Source of the DNA: Corylus avellana | Lineage: Eukaryota > Streptophyta > Magnoliopsida > Fagales > Betulaceae | Direction of reading: 5' to 3' | Assembly: GCF_901000735.1 (NCBI RefSeq) | Contig: NC_081548.1 | Location: 11,228,744 to 11,292,743, forward strand | DNA: 64,000 nt | In this document: piece after piece, positions 45,168 through 60,977 of the stretch | How the letters are laid out: the number at the start of each line of letters is the position of its first letter | Position numbering within the stretch: position 1 is the first letter of the stretch | Notes under the pieces: model-generated | What the model was told of the DNA's origin: nothing | What the model saw: only the letters and a program-made list of their open reading frames with translations | The model's database searches: none | Program-made: the position numbers and the translations under genes

Positions 45168-45650
45168 TAATAAAAACATGTGACATGTCAGCTGAACTGA
45201 GAACACATATTTTTTTAGCCTATTTACTCTTTATGGAATTTTTGTATATGATTAATTAAATGGATAACGATATACATCGTATGACATGGTACACCGGTAC
45301 GTGCAGTATAAAGGGCATGTGCTTACTAAATGGGCCTTGGATCCAATGGTTGTTCATGACCATCACACCTATGTTTGATTGGCGGGTCAGTACATGACGT
45401 ACATCATTAGTAGTATGGGCCACCCGAGGTCGGACTCTGTCGGGATGATAGTGTTATGGAAGGTAGCATGTAATATCCAAGGCATCGATATTGTATTACA
45501 GGTCACTTAGGACAACACTATCATTGCTGAAAATTGGTGATATCTCGGGTATACCATATAAGATAGCTATGACCTAAACACTACATTAGCTTCCATTGCA
45601 TTAAAATATATTGGCGATTGTCATTGATATTACACCCATACTTTTCAAAA
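45168..45650 (+). repeat. LTR-like repeat, family B, right part (haplotype 1)
   Basis: This continues the repeat interrupted at 41045. It corresponds to about 5210-5660 of family A (shared CATCGTATGACATGGTAC and TATCTCGGGTATACCATAT). It ends near the start of the hAT remnant. Confidence 0.5.
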
Positions 45651-45939
45651 CAAAACTACATTTTCATGGTGTAATGACAGAGGCAATACCTAACACAATT
45701 GCTAACACAATAGCAGTTATTAATTACTTCTTTTAATGGTGGAGCTAGGATATTCTTCACTAGGGGGCATAAAAATTTTGATAATAAAAAAAAATAAATT
45801 TGAACAAAAAATTTAACTATCGGAATAAGGAAATAATTCAACAAACATGTTATAAAACATATAAATATAACTTACAATTTGTTTTGTCACGACTAGCGCT
45901 AATTCAATTGTCTCGGCAAGTCTTCATCCCTTGGAATCG

Positions 45940-48195
45940 CTACATGATTTCTTCATTATTGATAGTCTTGAATATGTCTTTCTCAATGTATGTAATCAGA
46001 CAGTCATTCATCCACTCATCTCCCATTCGGTTATGTAAACGATTTTTAACAAGACTCATTGCTGAAAATGTTCTCTCAACAATTGCTGTCGCAACTGGCA
46101 TAATCAATGACAATTTCACTAATGAATAAACCAACGGATATACGACATCCTTTTTCATCTTTACCAATTTCTCAGCAAGTTGCCCAATCCCTTTAAGTGT
46201 AGCAAATTCATCACAAGAACGCATGTCAAAGATATATGTTTCAAGTTGGTTGTCTAAAGTGATAAGTTGAATTGCTAAAAAATCATTCAGATAGAATTGA
46301 GCACGACGAAGTAATTTCTCCTTATTAAAAGAAGCAGACAAGTTATCTGGACTTAAGCATGCAACACAGAGTAATAATTCGGAACTTGCCTCACTAAAGT
46401 GATTGTTAAGTTTTTGGAGTTGCATGTCTATAACAGTATAATAAAGCTCCACATGGTAATGATGTAAATTTTTCATGCCTTGAGCTTTTCGTCGTGATCG
46501 AAGTTGGTAAAGTTCATCCATATTGGGGACATCAATATTATTTTTGGCACAAAAATTAGAAACTTCTTCAAATAATGAATTCCACCCATCTTCTCTCATA
46601 GCCTGTAAATGTAACTTTGAAATTTCAACAAACTTCATTGCATTCAGAATATTTTGATCATTTCGTTATAGTGCTTGAGATAACTCATTTGTAATCCCCA
46701 AAACATTTTTCATCAAATGTAAATTGAAAGCAAAATCAAAAGTCTGGAGTGATTAGATTAGTATATTTGTGTCTGCTCTTTGTTCAGAATTTAAACCATC
46801 TTCAATAATGTCTTCAACTGTATCGATGATAGAAGAGAACATGGTAATAAGAATAATAACTGCACCATGATGAGAACTCCAACGCGTATCACTAGGTCTC
46901 TTTAGATTCATTTCTTGATTCAAGCCACGACTAGTAGACATTTCATTATTTTGTAGTGCTTCCACTACTTCAGCAGCTCATTTTTCACGAAGTGTGTCAC
47001 GATGTTTGCATGCTGCTCCAACAACATTAAAAATACTATTGACCAAACCAAAAAAAATTGCAATTTGAATGTGATTTTTGGCGACAGTAACTAAACTGAG
47101 TTGAAGATGATGTGGAAAGCAATGAACATAGTAGGCAGCCGAATTCTCATTCAAAATAAGTGTTTTAAGTCCATTTAACTCACCTCGCATATTGCTCCAT
47201 CATATCCTTGTCCTCGCAATCTACTAATACTTAAATTATGTTTGCAAAACACCGAGTCAATTGTCTTCTTCAATTCTACAGCTGTGGTATTGCTAACATG
47301 CGTAATACCTAAAAATCGTTCATTCACTTGTTCTTTAACGGATAATTGCGGGATTTATCAACTAGGATAGCAAATGGTGAGTCTCCAATATCTTTAAGAA
47401 TAGTATCTATAGTTTCACTTGCCTCAGCATGTGCTATTTCTTTTTGAATGTCTAGTGCTGTCATTTGATGATTTTCAGAAGCATTTTTTAAGACTACATT
47501 GTCAATTTCTTCATTATGTTTTGCAAGAAATCGCAACAATTCACGAAAATTTCCTTGATTACTCGATCCTTTAGATTCATCATAGCAACGAAATGCTAAT
47601 CCTTGTTGTAAAAAGCGAATACAATCAACTGATGCATTCAAACGAGTCCTATATTCGATTTTTTGTTTATCTGATTGCTTGTCAAAAAATGTCATGATGC
47701 TTTGTTTCTGGTTTAACAAATCTTCACATTTTTGCCGAGCTTGATTATGTGCACTACTATGAGCCCCCACATGACCTTCTATCTTCTCTTTCTTTTTCCA
47801 ATTGCTAAACCCTTCATTAACAAACACATTTCCTCCTGCTTGACTTCTAATGTCTGATTTGAAGAGATAACACTATAAACAATATGCAGCATCTTTAGAA
47901 ACGATGTACTCCAACCATTTATATTCTTTGAACCATGCTGGATTAAAATGATGCATTGCTTTTCCAATTTCTTTTTTGGAAAATCATGCTCAAAGGGTTG
48001 ACAAGCTCCTATTTGTGGATATGCTATTCGGACTTGGTCTCTCTCACTAGAATGATAATCGCAAATATTTCTTCTTAAGCAAGGATCTCCGGGCAAGTTT
48101 GTTAAATCTACTTTAATGTAAGGTCGTTTTGAATTTGACTCAAGCTTAATAGAATCGTTGTTTTTCTTCATAACTACAATTATATATTTATACAA
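45940..48195 (-). pseudogene. hAT-family transposase relic (TTF/ZMYM1-like)
   Basis: Read on the minus strand, the N-terminal TTF-type region comes first (RPYIKVDLTNLPGDPCLR with ICDYHSSERDQVR, 47779-48195). The central DUF4371-type region follows (GHVGAHSSAH; MRGELNGLKTL; HCFPHHLQLSLV) in pieces at 47324-47827, 46978-47190 and 46753-46965. The C-terminal hAT dimerisation domain (PVATAIVERTFSAM, NRLHNRMGDEWMND) is at 45940-46638. Frameshifts, for example near 47955, and stop codons, for example near 47877, break it into at least five frames. The family moves DNA by cut and paste; this copy is dead. It lies in a stretch of contig 3 with no allelic counterpart in the window. Confidence 0.88.
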
Positions 48196-49137
48196 TTAAA
48201 ATATGAAACATAAACTATATAAATTCATAAATAATGCAGGAGAAACAATTAATTTACAACAACAATTACAATTTAAATCGAAAAATTTAATTACATACCT
48301 CAATAGGATGAAAAAACGCCAACGTCCCAAGTCCTCAAGAAGAAAATGCAGAGATTGGACAATTGATCTTCAGTCTTTTAAGATTACAAAGATAGAAACA
48401 AAAGTTAGAATTTAGAAACAACATCATGAAAACAATTAATTTACAAGAACAGTGAATCTGTGAATTTACAAAACAAAAAAAAATAAAATTTGTAAAAATT
48501 TACAAGAACAATGAAATTGTGAAAGTGAATTAATTTACCTCATTGAAGTTGAAAACTGGAAAGTAAAACTGTGAAAGAAAAACACAAATTTGCTAAGTCC
48601 TCAAGAGGTAGATCGGATTTGGAGTAAGAAAATGCAAGAGAAACTGAGAAAATGCAGCGGAGAAAACAAAACTGAAGCTTTAGTGGAACAAAACATTTTT
48701 TTTTTTAATTCTTTTTGTTGTTTTTTTTTTTAAAAAAAAATTGTTCTTTTTAATATTTCTACACCACTTAGGCCACTTTCTTTTTTATTTTTTATTCATT
48801 TCTTTTTTTGGCATGCTTGATAGGTTGTACCCCTCTATGCTTTGTTTTTGTTTTTTGTGTTTTTTTTTCTTCTTTTCGGCATGGGTTGTACGCTGGGTCT
48901 TGGACCCTATTATTATTATATTTTTTAATATTCTTTTTGTCTTGCTAGTGCCTAGTTGTTGTTCATCTTCAACCTCTAAAGACTGAAACTTTCATGGCTG
49001 GACCGGCTGATATTGGCATTTTTTAAAAAAACAAAAAATTCTTGAGGAATGATAAGGGGCATCATTCATGGCTGATATGGGTATATTAGGGGGGCATCAT
49101 TCATGGCTGATAGGGGGCATTTTTTTTTTTTTTTTTT
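48196..49137. other. 5' side of the hAT remnant and contig end
   Basis: No gene. AT-rich sequence probably includes the leader of the dead transposase. Near the contig end a 22-bp GGGGCATCATTCATGGCTGATA-type unit occurs twice (49058-49079 and 49093-49114), followed by a T run into the N gap. Confidence 0.45.
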
Positions 49138-49237
49138 NNNNNNNNNNNNNNNNNNNNNNNNNNNNNNNNNNNNNNNNNNNNNNNNNNNNNNNNNNNNNNN
49201 NNNNNNNNNNNNNNNNNNNNNNNNNNNNNNNNNNNNN
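49138..49237. other. Assembly gap 3 (100 N)
   Basis: The gap joins the T-rich end of contig 3 to MYB3R intron 7 of the other haplotype. The two sides are not genomic neighbours. Confidence 0.95.
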
Positions 49238-49669
49238 TTTCTGCAAATGAAGAAATTAGTAAAGAGTCTGAGTTTCCTTTGGTACAACAAATTACGATGT
49301 GGTTGACTCAAGCTGATTAGCTAGTCTTAACTTTGTATTTTATGCTGACTGTGTTCTGACTAATAATTTGCGTGTGTGATCTGGTCAACATCTTGAAATT
49401 CTCCAGGGTGTTGCTTAGGTTGTTGGACTGCAAAAAAATTTAAATTTACAGTTTTATTCTCCTTTTTGATCAATTGGTTAATTCTGCTTTCCTTTAAAAT
49501 AAAATTTTGCGTATGTTCTCTTTATGTACGTATTCAGTTTTATTGCTTTTCATTTCTTCTAGTACTGATTATAATTGCCGCCCATAAATCTGGTTTTATC
49601 TGTGTTGTGGAGAGAATTGGTAGGTAATGACCGAAGTTTATTCAATAGGTTTCGTATATTTAGCCCTCA

Positions 49670-49671
<2 letters not shown>

Positions 49672-49704
<33 letters not shown>
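49672..49704. repeat. CT microsatellite before MYB3R exon 8 (haplotype 2)
   Basis: The run is about 16 CT units, longer than the allelic run at 33159-33182. Both lie just upstream of the exon 8 acceptor, within the region where the pyrimidine tract acts. Confidence 0.9.
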
Positions 49705-49705
<1 letters not shown>

Positions 49706-49727
49706 ATCTAATCTTTACGTTTTTCAG

Positions 49728-51225
49728 GTCCAGCAGCCTTCTGGAGTCCTTGCTGAACACAACATGAATGATCTGCTTTTGCATTCTCCCAGTCAAGTTG
49801 GTTCCAAAGCAGACAGAGCATTACTAGGTTCAAATGTTAGAAGTCCAAGAAATCAACATTCTAGAAGCTTGGCAGCTGCATCAGATCAAGGCATTTCTAA
49901 CAAATCATCTTGTGGAAATCCATGCACATCTGTTAGCTCCCCTACTGTTTGCAAGAAGAAGCATGAAAGTCATTCAGTAGCAGTTACATGTGTACAGTCT
50001 GCTTCTTCATCAGCTCCTGTGGCAACTACAGTTGATAATGCTCGGAATGATGCTGTTATGGAAACTTTTAGCATGTAAGATTCAGCCACTTTTACTCGTT
50101 ATCAGTTTTCATTTTATTGCTCTGGTGCATTCTTTGGGTGATTACTAGTGATAATTCAAGGAATGGTGCTGGTAGTGGAATTTTTAAGCATGTAAAATCA
50201 GACACTTTCCCTTCAGCTTCGGAGCGTTGTGATGCGTGTCTGATTTCTAGCAATGCTGAGCTTGAAGCTTAGTGCCCCCTGCTGATATTTCGTTGATCAT
50301 TGAAGATTGAGCATGATTGTTTCTGATAGGTTGCTTTGGTGGTGTTTGTTTCAGATTTGGCGGAACTCCATTTAAAAGAAGTATTGAATCCCCTTCAGCA
50401 TGGAAATCCCCTTGGTTCATCAACTCTTTTCTGCCTGGTCCAAGGATTGATACTGACATAACAATTGAGGTATCACAAGTTCTGATTCATAAGTATTTTC
50501 GTAAAGTATATGGTTTATGGTTCTTTTATTGATATTTGCTATTTCCTCCAGGATATGGGGTATTTTATGAGCCCAGGAGATAAAAGCTTGGATGCCATTG
50601 GGTTGATGAAACAGATAAGTGAGCACAGTGCGGCTGCATACGCCAATGCCCAGGAGGTTTTGGGAAATGAAACTCCAAAAACATTACTAAAGGAAAAATG
50701 CACCAACCATGGAAATCTGGACCAAGAAAACAATCATGTACCACATAACCATACTGGGAGCCGTTCCCATTTGGCTCCAAATGTTCTGGTATGACAAGTT
50801 TTGCTTAAGTTTCTCCATAGAAGTTTTTTCCATAACAAATAACTGGCGCTAGTAGGGCAGTATGGTAGGCTAGCAATGTTCCATTTTAGTTATTTTCCAC
50901 AAAAATGGTTCATTTGCAGTACATTCATAAACATGATGGAGATGGTTAATACGAATTGAATAAGCTACAACTATTATTTTGCTTTTGTTTTTGTTTTTGT
51001 TTTTATTTTTTTTCATATTTTTAATTCTTGTATCCTATTAATAGATTCCTTGAAATGTATCATAAAATCCGCTGAATAGATTATTTTGAAATCTTGCAGA
51101 CAGAGCGTCGCATCCTTGACTTCAGTGAATGTGGAACACCTAGGAAGGGAGCAGAAAATGTGAAATCCTCGAACGGTATAAGCTTGTCAAGTCCGTCTTC
51201 CTATCTGTTAAAGGAATGCAGATAG
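49728..51225 (+). CDS. MYB3R gene, 3' fragment (haplotype 2)
   Basis: Exons 8-11 of MYB3R: 49728-50074, 50355-50469, 50552-50788 and 51100-51225, with the same lengths and phases as in the complete copy. Contig 4 begins inside intron 7 (49238 matches 32724). One residue differs in exon 8 (Ile in haplotype 1, Met here, in NDAV-ETFSM). The KSPWFINSF block and the C-terminal stop are intact. It is an assembly fragment of a normal allele, not a truncated gene. Confidence 0.92.
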
Positions 51226-53121
51226 CTATGGCTAAAAGCCTTTCACTGTCATTATTTGAAGTCGATATATACATATTGTTCTTCCTCTTTCACTGTTGCA
51301 CATTTTGATTTTGATTAATTGATAGAAGGTTCAAGTTCAATGTACTCTTTAGATTATGTTACCTCATTTTTCAAGCGGACCGTATGCCTCTTAATGATCA
51401 CAATTGGGAATTCCATTACAAGATAATGCATCTGCACATCACATTACCCAGCAGATAATATGCTATTGCCTAGAGTTGGAGATTTCACACTCACCCACCC
51501 CCCATCTCTCAAGACAAAACAAAGTGCTCTTCGGAAAGGCAAAGATTTGTATCCTGGGTTTCAGTTAAACTAGCAGATAAGCAAGGATTTGTTCGTTGAC
51601 TTTGGATACCAGCATTTTACATATGATGTATTATTTGAAACTTCCATTTTCCACAGCTTCAATCAGATCAAAGCTTTTTAATGTAGATGATATACAAAAT
51701 TCACGTGAAAGTTCATGTACGTTCAAAAGTATACAGGATCATGTTTTTTTTTTTCAAAAAAAAAAAAAAAAAAAAATTATATTAGAGGTGACTAACAATC
51801 AGCTGTAGATAAATCATATTAAGTTATTTAACATCGCTGTGAACACCCTGCCAATTTCATGAATACTCAAATTAAGATCCAGAGCTCCAAAAGACCCAGC
51901 CTCATGGATCTTTCATATACAATGTAAGAGATTCTCGGGCGTTTATTATAGAACACCAACTTGAGACTTATATGTTGTAGTTTTTTAACGGTTTAAATTT
52001 AATTCTAAATTTTTTAGGAGAGAAAAAGAATAAAGTTAAATTTGGACGTTGAAAAAATTAGAGCACATATGTTGTATATTTTTTTATTGTACCTAAACTA
52101 AAATCATCAAAATCTCCATTGAAATTGAAGTATTTACTGAAAGAACAGGTTTGAAGTTCCATTTTCACCAATTTCTTATCACATACCCGGCACACTCTTT
52201 TAATGCATTTCATGAAAGGCATATTGATCCCATGGGTCATAACTCCACCCATTCAAATAAATCTAACAAGTTTTGAAATTAGGAACAAAACCCATCGTTT
52301 ATTGCTATGCAGTGTCTCTTCCACTTCTACCATAATGCCAGGATTTTTTAACTAGGATAACCTTTCTATACACGAATTAGAGGTTTTTTTTTTTTTTTTT
52401 CGTAGACACCCGAATCAAGCCAAAAAAGTTTATAAAAGTGCAAATTTATTGCCCCTACATAGTGGTACAATAGGACCGATATAAATTGCCATATTAGATT
52501 AGTCATTGATTAAAAAAAAAATAAAAAAAATAAAAATTCAAAGATGACACATCAACGTTGTAAAATACACCACAATCACAATTATTGATAAACGTCTTTA
52601 TGGTCAATAAACGACTAGTTATTTAAGCCCGGACGCCCCCCCTAAAAAGGAGAACCATAGATTTGAATAATGAAGCCCCTAACTCATAGCCGAAGAAAAA
52701 GCCACCCATTCTCTTTTCTTTTTCCTATCTTTGCCCAGAAATAAGCTCCCCCGAGCACTTCAAACTGAATTTTAAATTTCAATTTTCCGCATCTATTTCT
52801 TACATTTCTTGGCAAGGAAGTAGAGGATAAAAGAAACTCTTCCAGAGCAATATGAGCCAGTGAGAGCAAAATCTTCCTCATACAAGCTATAAAAATAACT
52901 TGTCCAAAATTTCTAAGCTTCATATAAAATCTCTTCAACAATCCTCAATTATCAAACACCACCATCTTTCAACCCCTCAGTATTTTAGAGGGCAATTATT
53001 GAAACAAAAATAGTTAAATATAAAGAGTAGACGGATATGGCAAAGACCTTAGAGATTCTCACTAGAAGAATGTTTGCCTATATATATATATATATATATT
53101 TGCCTATATATATATATATAT
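51226..53121. other. MYB3R-AAT intergenic region (haplotype 2)
   Basis: This is the allelic copy of 34703-36565. Differences include an 8-bp insertion near 51475 and a duplicated TTTGCC plus TA tract (about 53073-53120) just after the AAT stop. The copy of the unrecognised 79-codon frame lies at 52684-52923. Confidence 0.5.
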
Positions 53122-57231
<4,110 letters not shown>

Positions 57232-57431
57232 CTTAGTCGCTCTCCCAAGCTTTAAAATACAATACGCCTTTTAGTTTCTCTTTTGGTAAGTGCGGGATCG
57301 CGTGCTCGACGTACAGCAGGATGCATTTTATTAAGCGGGTTAGGTCTCAATGCTGCTTACGCGGCGACTGATGGAGCCTGTCACGTGGTGACGTGTTTTG
57401 ATCATGTGGGCCCGTTCTATTACAGTTCCTT
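57232..57431 (-). promoter_or_regulatory. AAT promoter region (haplotype 2)
   Basis: A G-box CACGTG (57382-57387), an adjacent GACGTG and a TGGGCC word lie 150-180 bp upstream of the ATG, as in the other haplotype. A T run (57429-57443) marks the outer edge. Confidence 0.4.
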
Positions 57432-59032
57432 TTTTTTTTTTTTAGAGGTTAGAAAATCCTCTTTTTGAGCTGGACAAGAATGGTTAGAATATAAGAAAAA
57501 TATATAATATATTTTTTATATTTCTTAATTATAGTTGATATCGAAATATTCTCTATTTATAGATTGATTGTAATCATATATTGTGATTGTAATCAAATTA
57601 AGGGGATTTGATTACTATATTTATATTTAGACATTACCCTATAAATAGGAATTATTGTATTATAGACAAATTAAGTTAATGAGTACAATATAGTCCTTAG
57701 GAATTATTTTAAGTGGTGAATATAGGTGTCTAATATCGAACCACCCATAAAGTTCTCTCTTGTTTCCGCTCATATTCCCTCATAGTCATTATTTCAACAA
57801 GAATGATGATTTGTGATTTTAAAAGTTATTTCATTGTTGAAGTGACACCAAAAAATTAAACAAAAAAATAAATAAATAAGAGTGACTTATACAACTTCTC
57901 GAAAATATTTAGAAAATTGACTTGTAATTTTTGGAATCGGTTATTAATTACTGCATGTGATTTAACTATTTTATTTTTATCTATTTATATTTCATTTTTG
58001 TATTGCAAATAATACTTTTAAAATGAAAGTAGTACTCCCATCTAACTTTCGTCCAAAAAATTGACGGAAGTCCACATCAACTGAATAAAAGTTGACATGT
58101 GGCAATTAAAAAATAAAAAAATAAAACCCTTTGAAAAAAATGAGATGGTCAACCAGCTATCCCTATGACCAGACGACTCTCATAGGTCTTAGGGTTACTC
58201 GCCACTCGTGTTTGGCACGAATATAAATATAAAATTATTTATACAAGATAAAATATAAATCCATCATATAAATAATATTTTAACAATAATAATGAAATTA
58301 TTAAAAATAATCTTATTTTGAGGAGATACCTTTTCTCTTTTTCCCCGAATTCCATTCTTTGAACAACAATTTTCTTTCTATTTTTCTCTTTACAAAAATA
58401 GAAATACAAACATTTTTGTTTTCACAAACCCATAGAAGCATGACGTTGATCCTGTTGAGTGTTGATGAAGGCTCAGGAACTGTTACAGAGTGACGTAATG
58501 GGACCACTTCAAGGATTAGGCATGGCGCAACACGTGGTAATCCGTTTTAGATCATACTGTCAACGGTGGCACGTAAGTCGAGGCTGAGTTGCCGTCTTTT
58601 CTGACCGTTTCAGTATGCAACAAATCGGATACGTTTGTGATACGAAAATGGTAGTACGTTTGTTCACGTATCCGATTTGTAAGAAGTCTAATTACCCAAA
58701 ATAGTTAGAAGTCTCTAAAAAAACATATTCTTTAAATTATTATTTTTAAATTTGACTGTTTTCATATGTTATTCTTCAATTTGACTGTTTTTATTTGAAC
58801 AGAATATTCTTTAAATTCAATACACCTTTCTTTATTTATACAAAATCATTCCATGTGGTGAGTTACAAATAATTATTTGAGATTTAAAAAGTGACTAAAA
58901 ATTTGTGGTAAGTTAAAAATGCAAATAGGTCTTTGAATCGAACTTTTGTCCATAATTGACAAAAATTGTCATGGGCAGCAATCATATTTGTAACAAGTGT
59001 TGCTTCTAATAACAAACATAAAAGAAAAATGT
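57432..59032. other. Intergenic, no supported gene (haplotype 2)
   Basis: This is the allelic copy of 37501-39111, including the 15-bp inverted repeat (about 58620-58680). Confidence 0.4.
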
Positions 59033-59777
59033 AAAGTCCACATACCCCCTTAAACTCCTAATTGACAATGTCCCTCCAAACTTTTAATTGTGACAATGTT
59101 CCTTCCAAACTACCAAAACATTGTCAATGTCCTTCCAAAACTAGCAATAAGACAAAAATGCCTCCATAAATTTCTCAATAAGACAAAAATACCCCTTTAA
59201 ATTCAATAATAATAATAATTTTTTTAAAAACCGAAAAATTTTAATTTAAAAATAATATTTAAAAAACAATTTTTAAAAAAAAAAAAACGAAAATTTTTAA
59301 TTTTAATTTTTTTTAAACAGAATTTTTATTTTTATTTTTATTTTTTTTAAAAAAAAAAACCGTTTTTTATTTTGTTTAAAAAAATGAAAGTTTTTATTTT
59401 ATTAAACAAAAATTTTTATTTTTTAACAGTAAATTTTTATTTTAAAAAAATTATAAAAATAAAATAAAAAAACTAAAATTTTCAATTTTTATAAATAAAA
59501 AAATGGAAATTTTTTTTTAAATTTTTTTTTTTATAAAATGGATTTCTTTAAAAAAAAAATTAAAAAAATTTGGCAACCTCTTGGATTTTTTGTTTGTTTG
59601 TTTGTTAGTTTTAGGTATTTTCTAGAAGATTTCGTATTTTTGTTTTTATTTTACTAAGGGTAATTCCATCATTGGGGGGAACATTGACATTTTTTTGTAG
59701 TTTTTTTTTTTTTTTTTGGGGAAGGGGGGACATTGTCAATTAGGTGGTAGTTTGAGGGGGATATGTGAACTTTTTCC
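59033..59777. mobile_element. MITE-like inverted repeat with A/T-homopolymer core (haplotype 2)
   Basis: This is the allelic copy of 39112-39858. The A/T core differs mainly by homopolymer lengths. Confidence 0.55.
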
Positions 59778-60018
59778 AAAGAAAAATATAAAAATATGAA
59801 AAAGAAAAACAATAAAAAGAAAAATGGGGATGCTTGGATCACTCCCTTTAGCTAATCTAGGAGTGGTTCCACAATCCCCAATGGCAATGAGTGTGGTTTT
59901 GGTCACACTTATCTTATGATTTTTAATCAATATCATAAGAAGTCTTGAGAATTACAGTCTTTCTCATCAACAATATTTTTGTGGAAAAACAACTCTCATG
60001 GTCTGTTTAGTGCATAAG

Positions 60019-60977
60019 TGTGATGCCCCAAATATTGAAAACCCAAAATGCATTTCCTTATATAGGTGTTAATCACTTTTACAATCTATTCACTCTTACA
60101 AATTTGTTTAAACCTTTTTAGTAAAAAACACTAAAATATCCAACTTTTAATTTCGGACTAAACGTTCAACCCTAGATCACCGAACGTTTGAACATAACCC
60201 TAGCACAAACGTTCGACCCTAGACTACGGGAACAGTCGACCTACAACCTTAAAACTGTTGGGTAATAGTACACTAAACGTTCGAAGCATTACCAAACGGT
60301 CGAAGCCAGTCTGAAAAGCAATTTAAATCTACTATCCACATTACCCAGCTTTATCCATCCATCCCTCCCTTATCTTTCACCCCTCACCCCTATACTTCAC
60401 CAACCCTATACCTAAGGGGAGAAAGACGAGATTTTGAGGTTGTTTTGTCATCTTCAAGGTAAACCTTAATACATTAAGCTTGTTTCATATTGTTTATATG
60501 ATTTTCATGTTTCTTACAAGTTTTAATGTGCTATGATGAGTTTGTATAATTATTTTCCTGAAAAAACAAAAAGTTTTTTCAAATGTTTTAAACCACTTCT
60601 TGTTTTCTTAGATTATCATGTTGTTGTAGTTTATTATGTCTTTATGTCCTATTAGGAGCCTATGATGAGATTTGCTACATGCTGATTTAAAAATAAGAAC
60701 CTTCCATACATTCTAGCATTTTGACCAAACGTTTGACTTCAAGTCCGAACGTTCGACCATGAGCCCGAACGTTTGGACAGTGTCCAGAATGAGTAATTAG
60801 GGTTTTGTGACCTTCTATCCAATTTGATTCCCAACTAGGATTTTATGTGTTTAAGATATATTATCTAGTACTGCAAATAACGTTAGAATATGTTTCGAAA
60901 TAGTAGAAATTCAAGATGTCCGAGGATTTGAGCGAGCAGACAAGGTAAGTAAATACTTTCAACTGCTTTTAATAAAA
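60019..60977 (+). repeat. LTR-like repeat, family B, left part (haplotype 2)
   Basis: This is the allelic copy of 40086-41044. Several AACGTTCGAC-type words differ between haplotypes by C/T changes at CpG (for example near 60170 and 60730), as expected of methylated sites. Confidence 0.5.
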
